A DNA stretch of 64,000 bases from Bacteroidales bacterium. GTDB lineage: Bacteria; Bacteroidota; Bacteroidia; Bacteroidales; F082. Shown one piece after another: positions 45,360-56,273 of this stretch. Position 1 is the first letter of the stretch; every line of letters starts with the position of its first letter. Under the pieces are notes generated by a model. That model made no database searches, had not been told where the DNA came from, and saw nothing but the letters and a program-made list of their open reading frames with translations. The translations under genes were made by a program, and so were the position numbers. The stretch covers positions 62,001 to 126,000 of the forward strand of contig JAFOBJ010000067.1 of the NCBI GenBank assembly GCA_017381865.1, read 5' to 3'.

Positions 45360-47165
45360 CCTAAACGGTTTATACTCCTTAGCTCCACCAACGAATCCTG
45401 AGTTTTTGTAAAACTCTACGAATGTCAGACGCATAGGATGAACGAATGCGCTCAATGCTGATAATGCGATGTTCATCGTATGACCGAACAATAAGATAAT
45501 TATCATAACTATTGTTCCAAGAATAGGGATGTCAGGTTTCATACTGACAGCTAAATCATTGAATACTAATCCTAAAATTGAGCCGGACAATCCTAGTGCG
45601 AACAATCTGATATAAGAGAGAACGTCGCCGAGTAGGCCAGTCGCCATATTATATGTATCCCACAATCCAGAGCCGATGTTCTTGAATGGAGCTGCGAATG
45701 AGTTGATAGGTCCGTTTAAGAGAAATACCAAGACAGTTCCTGTTATAAGACATGCGTAGAATGGAACGCCGATGCCGTTAATCAAGAAGCTGACGATGCC
45801 ACCTAAGAGCATGACAACCCATCCGATTGTCGGTATTGCAGCTTGGAATCCGTATAGTTTTATTTGATTGATGATTTTCAAACACATGCCAAATAAAATC
45901 TGGAATATACCGATAATAAGTGAAACGTAGAATGCAGAATATAGTCCATCTGGCTGGAACATAATGCTTTTTAGTTTATTTAAGACAGGAATGCCTTCAA
46001 CCTCTAGCAAAGGAATTCCGAAGAATGTTCCGCTGATGGTTCCCATGATGACGGTGCCTAATCCCAGGAAGAATCCGAGCCATAAGACATTATTCATGTC
46101 TTTGAGTTTCTTGCTTAAAATCAAAGCTAATGTCACGAGGCATATCAATGCGCCATAACCGAGGTCGCCTAAGCAGAAACCGAAGAATATTACGAAGAAT
46201 GGTGCGAAGAATGGCGTCATGTCCAATTCCCAATATGTCGGGATTGAATATAAGTTGCCAATCATCTCGAATAATCTCGCAAATCTCCTGTTTTTCAATT
46301 TGATAGGTGGATTGTCAACACCTTTTTCTGGTTCGCTGGCTTCGAAGTATATTTCTTCGTTGTTGAGCCAAGATATTGTGTCGGATTTTATTTCTGTAGG
46401 AATCCAGCCTTCTAAAGCCATGATTTTGTCGTCTGCTAAATGTTGAGCAGCTTCACTGACTTTATAGAAATCTGCGTCTTCTTGGACAAGAATTTTGTAT
46501 TCGTTAAGTTTTTTGATTGCATCTTCAGAAATATCACAAAGATATTGTCTTGTTTCGTTTAACTTAGCTGTAAGTTCTTCAATCTTAGCTTTAATTTCTG
46601 ATTTAGACAATGAAGGAAAGTGAAATGCTTCAGCTTCGATATTGACTTCTTTATCTTTAGATGTCAAAGTTGTGAAATACTTTAAGCCAGATATTTCATT
46701 GATAATAAATGCGTTGAATTCCTGTTCCCAAGCTTCGTCGTATTTGCTTTGAGGCACGCTGAAGAATCTTAAATCCCAATTATTGTCGCGGATTTGTTTT
46801 ATTTTTTCATCAGGGAAGTTGCCCCAGACATCGTAAATGGTATCGTCTTTTTGCAAAGAAGCGATTTGCTGTTGTATAGAGTCGATTTCTGCGAATTTAC
46901 TGTCAATGAATACAATCAACTCAGAACTACATAAGTCAATAAGCTTGTTGTCTTGTTGTCTTGTTGTCTTGTTGTCTTTTTCTAATAACTTAATTACGTT
47001 ATTGACATGTTTCACTTCAGCCATTTTGGCTTTCATGACTTCGTCTTGCAGAGTTTCTTTTTTTGCGTGAACGTGGACAACGCCATGTTCTCGAAGGTCG
47101 ATGAGGAATCGTTTGTAGTCGCGATGATAAATCAGCATCGTCAATTTAGTCATAGGTGTAATCAT
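45351..47165 (-). CDS. ntpI: V-type ATPase subunit I (stator, a-subunit)
   Basis: This 604-residue protein has a cytosolic N-terminal half with coiled coils and a C-terminal half of about seven membrane helices (about 315-600), as in subunit I/a. Two oddities are visible. Residues 64-74 are coded by four exact 8-bp repeats (46945-46976). The stop codon lies in a heptamer array. The start overlaps the subunit D stop by four bases. Subunit I forms the half-channels for the ion and links stator to ring. Confidence 0.9.
   Translation of the reverse strand: MITPMTKLTMLIYHRDYKRFLIDLREHGVVHVHAKKETLQDEVMKAKMAEVKHVNNVIKLLEKDNKTTRQQDNKLIDLCSSELIVFIDSKFAEIDSIQQQIASLQKDDTIYDVWGNFPDEKIKQIRDNNWDLRFFSVPQSKYDEAWEQEFNAFIINEISGLKYFTTLTSKDKEVNIEAEAFHFPSLSKSEIKAKIEELTAKLNETRQYLCDISEDAIKKLNEYKILVQEDADFYKVSEAAQHLADDKIMALEGWIPTEIKSDTISWLNNEEIYFEASEPEKGVDNPPIKLKNRRFARLFEMIGNLYSIPTYWELDMTPFFAPFFVIFFGFCLGDLGYGALICLVTLALILSKKLKDMNNVLWLGFFLGLGTVIMGTISGTFFGIPLLEVEGIPVLNKLKSIMFQPDGLYSAFYVSLIIGIFQILFGMCLKIINQIKLYGFQAAIPTIGWVVMLLGGIVSFLINGIGVPFYACLITGTVLVFLLNGPINSFAAPFKNIGSGLWDTYNMATGLLGDVLSYIRLFALGLSGSILGLVFNDLAVSMKPDIPILGTIVMIIILLFGHTMNIALSALSAFVHPMRLTFVEFYKNSGFVGGAKEYKPFRKI
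46945..46976 (-). repeat. 4 x 8-bp exact tandem repeat inside subunit I
   Basis: The minus strand reads GACAACAA four times without a mismatch. The repeat period is 8, so translation gives a frame-cycling peptide starting DNKTTRQQ (residues 64-71). Loss or gain of one unit would shift the frame near the start of the protein. Confidence 0.9.
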
Positions 47166-47761
47166 AACTCAACCTCCTTTTCTTGACGCATTTTAACTAT
47201 TTTTTGAGCTGCTTTAGAGAGATTTTCCTCGTCTTCCATGACGCGTTTTATTTTTCTTATGGCGTCTTCGAAGCCAGGTATCTGCACTTTTTCATAGAGA
47301 TTCACCTTTTGTGTGGTTTTTTTTCTCGCTTTGCTGAGCAACTCCATCTTGCGTACCCAGAATTCGCGTTCCAAAGTGATGTCTATCAACGACTTCATAT
47401 ATTCTATTCCGTCTAATATCCATGCAGGCATATTGAAAACGCTGAATTCTTTTATTTTATACGATGCACCTTCGTAGACTGGAGTGTTGACGCCGGCGAT
47501 TTTTTTTATGCTGAACTTTACGTCTTCAATGCTGATGAGGTCTGCTTTAAACTCGCTCCATAGACGTAAAATATCGCCAGACTGCTGTAAGATATTCTCG
47601 AGTTTTTTGTCAAACTCCTCGACCATTTCTTTCGAGCGTTTCACCTCGAGACGCAACGCCGACTCCTTGCTCTTGATGGTAGGGAGCGTGCGCACGCGTA
47701 TCTTCAGCTGTTTCTCCAGCTGTTGCATCGATGTTTTGTTATATTGAAATTTTATTGCCAT
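47162..47761 (-). CDS. ntpD: V-type ATPase subunit D (central stalk)
   Basis: This 199-residue protein is almost entirely alpha-helical, with long coiled-coil stretches at both ends and the start MAIKFQYNKTSMQQLEKQL, as in subunit D, the rotor shaft. It overlaps subunit B by one base and subunit I by four bases. Confidence 0.88.
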   Translation of the reverse strand: MAIKFQYNKTSMQQLEKQLKIRVRTLPTIKSKESALRLEVKRSKEMVEEFDKKLENILQQSGDILRLWSEFKADLISIEDVKFSIKKIAGVNTPVYEGASYKIKEFSVFNMPAWILDGIEYMKSLIDITLEREFWVRKMELLSKARKKTTQKVNLYEKVQIPGFEDAIRKIKRVMEDEENLSKAAQKIVKMRQEKEVEL

Positions 47762-49083
47762 TATTCTTCTTTACCTGTCCAGTATTGATCCATGAATTCT
47801 TTCTTGATTGAAACTTCAGATTTAGTGAAGTATTTTCCGAAGAGATTCCACGCTGTATCGAGCATTTGTTCGATTTTAAGGTCGACGTCGATGGCAAGCA
47901 AGTCGTTGGAATATTCTTTTGCGAAATCGAGTACACGATTGTCGTAGTCTGTCAAGTCGAATCCGTTTTCCATTTTGGTGCGTGCGTTGGCTGCGTCGGC
48001 GTAGAGACGGATACAAGCATTCATCACCTGAGGATGGTCGGCGCGAGTTTTCTTGCCGATGACGAGTTGTTTCAAACGAGAAAGACTTCTGAATGGGTCG
48101 ACGATGACCTTGCCGATTTCGGTGTCTTTACGCAAGAAAAGCTGACCTTCAGTGATATAACCAGTGTTGTCTGGGATGGCGTGTGTGATGTCTCCGCCTG
48201 ATAATGTCGTGACGGCGATGATGGTGATAGAACCGCCGCTTGGGAATTGAACAGCTTTTTCGTAAATCTTTGCCAAGTCGGAATAAAGCGAACCTGGCAT
48301 AGAGTCCTTCGATGGAATTTGGTCCATACGATTTGAAACGATACTCAAGGCGTCGGCATATAATGTCATGTCGGTCAGAAGAACCAACACTTTTTCGTTT
48401 TTGTCAACTGCGAAATATTCTGCTGCAGTAAGAGCCATATCTGGAACGAGAAGACGTTCAACAGGAGGAGCTTCCGTTGTATTTACGAAAGAAACGATAT
48501 GGTCTAAGATACCAGCGTTTTCGAATAAATTCTTGAAATATAAGTAGTCGTCGTTGGTGAGTCCCATGCCGCCGAGAATGATACGGTCGGTCTGTGCTTT
48601 CATCGCTACGTTAGCCATCACTTGGTTGAAAGGTTGGTCAGGGTCGGCGAAGAAAGGAATCTTTTGTCCCGACACCAAGGTGTTGTTCAAGTCGATGCCA
48701 GCGATACCTGTCGCGATGAGTTCTGATGGCTGCTTACGTTGAACTGGGTTCACTGATGGTCCGCCAATTTCACGTTCCTCGCCGTCTACTTCAGGACAGC
48801 CGTCGATAGGCTGGCCGAAAGCATTGAAAAATCGTCCGCATAATTCATCGCTGACCTTGAGAGTCGGAGCCTTGCCTAAGAAAATGACTTCAGCGTTAGT
48901 AGGAATGCCTTCTGTGCCAGAGAATACCTGCAATGTAATCTCATCGCCCCAAATCTTAACGACCTGCGCCAGACGTCCATGTATATATGCAAGCTCATCA
49001 AAACCAACACCAGTAGCCTTCAAACTGCATGTAGCCTTTGTAACTTGACTGATTTTTGTATAAACTTTTTGAAATGCACTCAT
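47761..49083 (-). CDS. ntpB: V-type ATPase subunit B
   Basis: This 440-residue protein has the non-catalytic nucleotide-binding fold: a beta-barrel at the N-terminus, then SGQKIPFFADPDQPFN in place of a Walker A, and GSLYSDLAKIYEKA with the usual arginine-finger region after SRLKQLVIG. It forms the A3B3 head with subunit A. Confidence 0.93.
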   Translation of the reverse strand: MSAFQKVYTKISQVTKATCSLKATGVGFDELAYIHGRLAQVVKIWGDEITLQVFSGTEGIPTNAEVIFLGKAPTLKVSDELCGRFFNAFGQPIDGCPEVDGEEREIGGPSVNPVQRKQPSELIATGIAGIDLNNTLVSGQKIPFFADPDQPFNQVMANVAMKAQTDRIILGGMGLTNDDYLYFKNLFENAGILDHIVSFVNTTEAPPVERLLVPDMALTAAEYFAVDKNEKVLVLLTDMTLYADALSIVSNRMDQIPSKDSMPGSLYSDLAKIYEKAVQFPSGGSITIIAVTTLSGGDITHAIPDNTGYITEGQLFLRKDTEIGKVIVDPFRSLSRLKQLVIGKKTRADHPQVMNACIRLYADAANARTKMENGFDLTDYDNRVLDFAKEYSNDLLAIDVDLKIEQMLDTAWNLFGKYFTKSEVSIKKEFMDQYWTGKEE

Positions 49084-49106
49084 ATATGTATTTTTTGTAT
49101 TTTCAG

Positions 49107-50867
49107 TTATTTGACTAATCTTTCTTCAATGATGTCATTGGCTTCTTCCTCTGTCTTGTGAAATTCTTCCGACTTGAAGATTGTATAGTTCATCTGTTTG
49201 AAAACATTGATAAGTCTCTTGAAATATGTCGCAACTTCTTCAAAACCATCAAATTTGAATTCAGAACGTGTTATGCTGATGACTTTTTTCAACATATATT
49301 CCTGACGTTCCAATGATGTTGAAGCATCGATTTTGTCGAATGCATCTTGTTGAAGAATAATGAAGTCGACAAATTCTGATTTCCATAATGTTACATGGTA
49401 ATCGATTGGCACGCTGTCGTCGCCGAGAATATTAATTTGTTCTTCGGTTTCTTTACCTCTGACTAAAATGTTACGAGCTTCGTTAACTAATTCGACCCAG
49501 TTTTCGTCGAGTTTGTCTTTTGAATATTCAATGAATTCTGGATATTCTAGATATTTTGAGTATGATTCGAGAGTGTCGATGGCAGGGTAGCGTTTTGAGT
49601 CGGCGCGGTTTTGTGACAAAGCGTAGAAACAGCGTGCGGCTTTCTTGGTTGATTCTGTTACAGGTTCTTTCAAGTTGCCGCCTGCAGGAGATACTGTTCC
49701 GATGAATGTTACGGAGCCAGTTTGTCCGTTGTTGAGATAAACGATGCCTGCGCGTGCGTAGAAACCTGCAATAATCGCCGACAAGTCCATAGGAAAGGCG
49801 TCTTGTCCAGGAAGTTCTTCTAAACGGTTCGACATCTCGCGCAATGCTTGTGCCCAACGTGAAGTGGAGTCGGCCAACAAAAACACTTTCAATCCCATGG
49901 CACGATAATATTCTCCGATAGTCATAGCTGTATAAACTGATGCTTCACGAGCTGCCACTGGCATATTTGATGTGTTGGCGATGATTGTCGTTCTTTCGTA
50001 TAACGTTCTTCCAGTGCGAGGGTCTTCCAACTTAGGGAATTCTGAGAAGATTTCCACTACTTCGTTGGCGCGTTCGCCGCATGCTGCCATGATAATGATG
50101 TCGGCATCGGCGTATTTTGCCAATGAGTGTTGAAGAATGGTTTTGCCTGTTCCGAAAGGTCCAGGAATAAAACCAGTTCCGCCTTCAAGAATAGGATTCA
50201 TGGTGTCGATGACGCGAACGCCAGTCTCTAACAGACGGAATGGACGTGGCTTGTTTTTATATGCTTTGACAGCGAGTTTTACTGGCCATTTCTGTACCAT
50301 TGTGACATTATGTGTCTCACCTTCAGCGTCTTTCAAAGTCGCAACTACATCATTGATGAGATGTTCGCCTTCGGCAACGATATTTTCTACCGTGTATTCT
50401 CCTTCAAATTTGAAAGGAACCATAATTTTATGGTCGAGCCAGTTTTCTTTTACAGAACCGAGCCAGTCGCCAGCGATGACTTTGTCGCCGACTTTTACCA
50501 ACGGCGCAAACGACCATTTTTTATCATATTCCAAAGCTGATGTATAAACGCCTCTCTTCAAGAATACGCCTTCCATTTTATCGAGGTCGTTTTGAAGCCC
50601 GTCGAAATTCTTCGACAATAATCCAGGACCGAGTTCAACTTCGAGCATATGTCCTTCAAACTCAACCTTAGAGCCTGGCTTCAAACCGCGTGTGCTTTCA
50701 AATACTTGAACATAAGCAATATCGCCAATGATCTTGATAACCTCAGCCATCAATTTTTCCTCACCTAAGAAGATGAAACATATTTCATTCTGAAAAACGT
50801 CACCTTCAATGCGAACCAAGACCAAGTTGGAGATGATACTTACTACTTTACCTAATGTCTTATTCAT
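49107..50867 (-). CDS. ntpA: V-type ATPase subunit A (catalytic)
   Basis: This 586-residue protein is full length for the catalytic A subunit. The Walker A GPFGTGKT lies near residues 236-243 and is followed by AACGERANEV. The bulge domain (about 110-195), specific for A subunits, is present, and LADSTSRWAQALRE is the Walker B region. It hydrolyses or makes ATP in the A3B3 head. Confidence 0.95.
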   Translation of the reverse strand: MNKTLGKVVSIISNLVLVRIEGDVFQNEICFIFLGEEKLMAEVIKIIGDIAYVQVFESTRGLKPGSKVEFEGHMLEVELGPGLLSKNFDGLQNDLDKMEGVFLKRGVYTSALEYDKKWSFAPLVKVGDKVIAGDWLGSVKENWLDHKIMVPFKFEGEYTVENIVAEGEHLINDVVATLKDAEGETHNVTMVQKWPVKLAVKAYKNKPRPFRLLETGVRVIDTMNPILEGGTGFIPGPFGTGKTILQHSLAKYADADIIIMAACGERANEVVEIFSEFPKLEDPRTGRTLYERTTIIANTSNMPVAAREASVYTAMTIGEYYRAMGLKVFLLADSTSRWAQALREMSNRLEELPGQDAFPMDLSAIIAGFYARAGIVYLNNGQTGSVTFIGTVSPAGGNLKEPVTESTKKAARCFYALSQNRADSKRYPAIDTLESYSKYLEYPEFIEYSKDKLDENWVELVNEARNILVRGKETEEQINILGDDSVPIDYHVTLWKSEFVDFIILQQDAFDKIDASTSLERQEYMLKKVISITRSEFKFDGFEEVATYFKRLINVFKQMNYTIFKSEEFHKTEEEANDIIEERLVK

Positions 50868-50882
50868 GTTATATGTTTTTAA

Positions 50883-51716
50883 TTATATATCAAATTCTTT
50901 GGCAAACTGAAACTCATTCTTGAAACGTTCGAGCAACTCGCGGAATATCGCCTTGCCTTGCTCTGTCGTCATCTTGCTCCAACGTTCTAAAATCATCAGT
51001 TTGAGCGTAAATGCAATCACATTGTCAAATGTGAAATATTTATTTTCCGTCGTCTCATCAAGAAACTTCCAATAAAGCATGTCAATCTTGTACTCGCGTT
51101 CCGCTGTGTTGTCTTTCTCAAAAAGTGTCATGACGGATTCGATGTACGGATAATCGTGTGATAACTCGAAGTCTTTTGCTCGAGATGTCTTTAGTTGCTT
51201 CGTGAAATAGGAATCTCCAATGACTTCTCTCTCGATGTCAAGATTATATTTTCTACAATTTAATGCGGTGATTAAATTCTTGATGTTCATAGAGAATTCC
51301 GCATATTTCCTGACCATTTTATCTTTCTGAGAAAGCATGAAGTTCCAATATCTTTCGCTAAGTTCCACTTCAGGAAGTCGTTTCGTTACATCAATGTCTC
51401 CGTTTTCTAAGTCGAGAAGATATTCCTTTATATAAGAAGGTATGAACATTGGATCCTGAATCTCGTCTTCCAATTGCTCAACTGTGAATACAGTTTGGAG
51501 ATTAGTGTCCGGTTCTTGCTTTTGTAAAAGACGAAGAATCTGAGCGTTATCGTTAGGAAAGAAGAAAAGATTGATAATATCGATTTCTTTCTTTGTCAGA
51601 TAATCGCTGAGATATGCACGCAATTCCTTAACGGAAAGACTTAATTTTTTGTCGTCTGGACTTATTTCTGGTAGTCCTGCAATCAGGCAATAATAATTTC
51701 CTCCTGCTATGTTCAT
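50883..51716 (-). CDS. DUF2764 family protein of the V-ATPase operon
   Basis: This 277-residue protein begins with GGNYYCLIAGLPEI, the opening of DUF2764, a family found in V-ATPase operons of Bacteroidetes, spirochaetes and chlamydiae. It is mostly helical. The operon has no separate subunit C, and a role in its place (linking ring and shaft) is a reasonable inference, not proven. It lies 16 bp before subunit A, after a hairpin that separates it from subunit E. Confidence 0.85.
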   Translation of the reverse strand: MNIAGGNYYCLIAGLPEISPDDKKLSLSVKELRAYLSDYLTKKEIDIINLFFFPNDNAQILRLLQKQEPDTNLQTVFTVEQLEDEIQDPMFIPSYIKEYLLDLENGDIDVTKRLPEVELSERYWNFMLSQKDKMVRKYAEFSMNIKNLITALNCRKYNLDIEREVIGDSYFTKQLKTSRAKDFELSHDYPYIESVMTLFEKDNTAEREYKIDMLYWKFLDETTENKYFTFDNVIAFTLKLMILERWSKMTTEQGKAIFRELLERFKNEFQFAKEFDI

Positions 51717-51747
51717 TTTTTATTAATGCAATAATGAAACAAAAAAA

Positions 51748-51782
51748 GTAAAAAAAAGATATATCTAAAATCAGATATATCT
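51748..51782 (-). terminator. Hairpin plus U tract inside the V-ATPase operon
   Basis: On the minus strand, AGATATATCT occurs at 51782-51773 and again at 51766-51757, forming a 10-bp stem with a six-base loop, followed by eight U. This sits 14 bp after the subunit E stop. It looks like an intrinsic (partial) terminator or an RNA-end protector. I found no clear promoter between it and the DUF2764 gene. Confidence 0.65.
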
Positions 51783-51795
51783 AATTTGAATTTTA

Positions 51796-52410
51796 TTAAG
51801 AGAATAACAACTTTTTCGAATATTCCTTGAGGTAAGTATTGAAAAATTCTTCAAATACTTTCTCTGAGAATGTGAACTTATAACTGCCGTCTTTTGGCTG
51901 AATTACGAATCCTTCTTTCTGACTGCTATTTGTTATTATGGTTAAGTTATTGTCTAATAAATTCTTATATTTTGTAAGAAGATATTTTTCAAAACTTTCT
52001 CTTTCTTTATCGTTCATTATTACGTTGAAATCGATATTGCCTTCGCTATTCCATTTTTCAATGATTTTAGCCATGAGTTCTCTTACGAAGTCTTCATCTT
52101 TAAAGGCTGCCGTTGTCATATCAACGGCAATCTTATTAGATATCAAATTAGTGACTTGTTGTTTCAGAGCTGTGACAGCTTGTTTTGCACTCATACTAAG
52201 TTCTGTTTCAGTCTTTTGACGTAAGATGGCAGACTCGTTTTGAGCTTTTTCGATGATAGCCTTGGCTTTATTTTCAGCTTCTTTAACTATGTTTTCAGCG
52301 TCAGCGTGAGCTTTATCAAGTATAGATTGTGCGTCGTTTTGAGCTTTTTCTATACCTTCTTCGTAGATTTTTTTTGTTAATAGTTCTAGTTTGTTATCGT
52401 TGTTTTCCAT
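51796..52410 (-). CDS. ntpE: V-type ATPase subunit E (peripheral stalk)
   Basis: This 204-residue protein has a long N-terminal coiled coil (about 10-85, rich in Ala, Glu, Lys) and a compact C-terminal domain, the form of subunit E. It is the first V-ATPase gene, only 17 bp behind gyrB, so gyrB and the ATPase genes may share a transcript. No separate subunit G or F gene is visible in the operon. Confidence 0.85.
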   Translation of the reverse strand: MENNDNKLELLTKKIYEEGIEKAQNDAQSILDKAHADAENIVKEAENKAKAIIEKAQNESAILRQKTETELSMSAKQAVTALKQQVTNLISNKIAVDMTTAAFKDEDFVRELMAKIIEKWNSEGNIDFNVIMNDKERESFEKYLLTKYKNLLDNNLTIITNSSQKEGFVIQPKDGSYKFTFSEKVFEEFFNTYLKEYSKKLLFS

Positions 52411-52427
52411 AGCTTTAGCTTTTATTT

Positions 52428-54401
<1,974 letters not shown>

Positions 54402-54451
54402 TTATATGTAAAATGATTTTTTATTCTCTTGTAAAAATGAAAATTTATGCG

Positions 54452-54459
54452 CAAATATA
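54452..54459 (-). promoter_or_regulatory. -7 box of gyrB
   Basis: The minus strand reads TATATTTG, matching TAnnTTTG, 57 bp before the gyrB start codon. Confidence 0.55.
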
Positions 54460-54557
54460 ATAAAAAAAATCGTGCAATTCTAACAAAAGCACGATAAAAT
54501 TTATTGTGAAAATAAAGGTTTTTATTGAAAAAATGTAGCAAAAAATACACCCAATTA

Positions 54558-54585
54558 AGTCAACAGTCAACGGTCAATGGTCAAC
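54558..54585. repeat. Heptamer array RGTCAAY
   Basis: Four 7-bp units (such as AGTCAAC and GGTCAAT) lie 12 bp beyond the end of the outer-membrane protein gene. On the minus strand they read RTTGACY, the same unit that is found inside prmC at 60343-60376. Confidence 0.75.
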
Positions 54586-54596
54586 AGTTTCCCGAA

Positions 54597-56261
54597 TTAC
54601 AAAAATCTATACTTGAATCCTACAAATCCTTGAATGCCGTAGCTAGGGTAGTTGTAGTACATCTGATATTTGTTGTGAATCAAATTTTTGATTTCTGCAT
54701 AGAATGCCAAGTTTTTGTTGAGGTTGTAATCGCAGCCTAATTGTATGTCAACGATAGGTTTTAATTCCTTGATGTCGTCGTAGTCGTTTCCTGTCAAAGC
54801 ATATCTCTTGCCTTCGAAATATGTCGCAAGATTGAATTTCCAATGCTCGTTCATTTGGTAAATTCCTTTTAAAGTCAATTCTATCTCAGGTTTGTACCAT
54901 GCGTGTGCTATTGTGATAGGGACGTCGCAGGTTAGACGAGCTTTGATGAAATCATATTTGTTGTATGCGAAGTCAACAACGGCTTTGATATTGTCATTGA
55001 TTCTTGCATGTAAATCAACATTTAAATTGAATACATGGCAGTCGTTTAAAATTATGTCGAAGGCTCCAGCTTGTGTTGTCGAATTGATAAAGAATACATG
55101 ATTGTGGATTATTCTATATCTTACACCGACATGTCCGTTTACCATGTTTAACGCCTTGAATTTCAATCCTCCTTGGAAGTCAATCCATGTTTTTTCATAA
55201 TCGAATTCTGCGTAGTTTAACGGATTGCTTACAACGAAAGGATTTTCTGCCAAAATTTCTTTCAAGGTGTTTATTTTTGTCTTGCCTCCAATGCTTGCAT
55301 AAAACTCAATGTTCTTTTGGAAAAGATACAAACTTCCTTTGATGTCGGGATATATGCCGCCGACGCTTATTGAATTTGTCTTGGCATCGACGCGAAGACC
55401 TAAACGAAGACTATAGAAATCGTTGTTTAAATCGAGGTGAGGATTGAATGAGATGATGAGTAAAGTCTGTCCGATATTGTTGAGTTCTGCATTGATGTCG
55501 GCTATCAGAGCTTGCGAATTGTTCTCTGATTTGAACCAAGAATTCGAATGTTCCAGATGTGCCTTGAGTCTTAAAAAGTTTTCTTGCATGCCGTTTTGTA
55601 TGCCAGAATAATTATAGTCTAATGAAAATTCATCGTAAAGTGATTTGTAACTCGACTTGTTGTTGTTAGCTGTCAAATTCACATTCAAAGAATGAATTTT
55701 CCTTGCATTATCGCTCGCCAGCTCAGTGATAGTGTCATTTATATAGTATGTATCGTAATGGTAATCAACATGTGAATGTAGTTGGAACTGCGAGAAACGG
55801 TTTGTCATCGACAATCCGAATGCGTTGTTCATGTATTTGGAATTAGGTATGTTTTTCATGTCGAGCCAAGTTGAATTATGGTCGATGGCAACACCTAAAC
55901 TCATTCGTTTTGAGACGCTTGAGTAATGACGGAAGAGAAAGTCTGGTGATATTCTTGTTCCGAATCCAGCCTTGATGAAATTGTTGCAGATGTCGACACC
56001 TTTGTTTTGTGTGTAGCTTAATGGGCTAATTGGTTCTAAATCAGCTCTGTATTTGTATGTGAAATCTTCCGTGTTGATTTCGTAGCTTGGAATTTTGAAG
56101 TCGCGTTTTGGAATGTCTGGCGTTGTGGCAAGACGTTCTGACTTTTGTATATGTGGATTGTAAGAGCCTTCGATTGTGACTTCTTCATTGTGTGATTGCG
56201 CATTTAATAATGTGCTGATTAAGATAAAAAATGCTGTTATGACAAAATTTATTTTTTTCAT
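54597..56261 (-). CDS. Outer-membrane beta-barrel protein (TonB-dependent-receptor-like barrel)
   Basis: This 554-residue protein has a signal peptide (ending LLNAQ), a short N-terminal stretch (VTIEGSYNPHIQKSERLATTP) and then about 20 amphipathic strands ending in VGFKYRFL with a terminal aromatic pattern. No plug domain is complete, so it is not a full TonB receptor. It is coupled to a 1008-residue TPR protein 12 bp upstream; the pair is probably an envelope complex. Confidence 0.65.
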   Translation of the reverse strand: MKKINFVITAFFILISTLLNAQSHNEEVTIEGSYNPHIQKSERLATTPDIPKRDFKIPSYEINTEDFTYKYRADLEPISPLSYTQNKGVDICNNFIKAGFGTRISPDFLFRHYSSVSKRMSLGVAIDHNSTWLDMKNIPNSKYMNNAFGLSMTNRFSQFQLHSHVDYHYDTYYINDTITELASDNARKIHSLNVNLTANNNKSSYKSLYDEFSLDYNYSGIQNGMQENFLRLKAHLEHSNSWFKSENNSQALIADINAELNNIGQTLLIISFNPHLDLNNDFYSLRLGLRVDAKTNSISVGGIYPDIKGSLYLFQKNIEFYASIGGKTKINTLKEILAENPFVVSNPLNYAEFDYEKTWIDFQGGLKFKALNMVNGHVGVRYRIIHNHVFFINSTTQAGAFDIILNDCHVFNLNVDLHARINDNIKAVVDFAYNKYDFIKARLTCDVPITIAHAWYKPEIELTLKGIYQMNEHWKFNLATYFEGKRYALTGNDYDDIKELKPIVDIQLGCDYNLNKNLAFYAEIKNLIHNKYQMYYNYPSYGIQGFVGFKYRFL

Positions 56262-56273
56262 GTTGTTTCTTCC

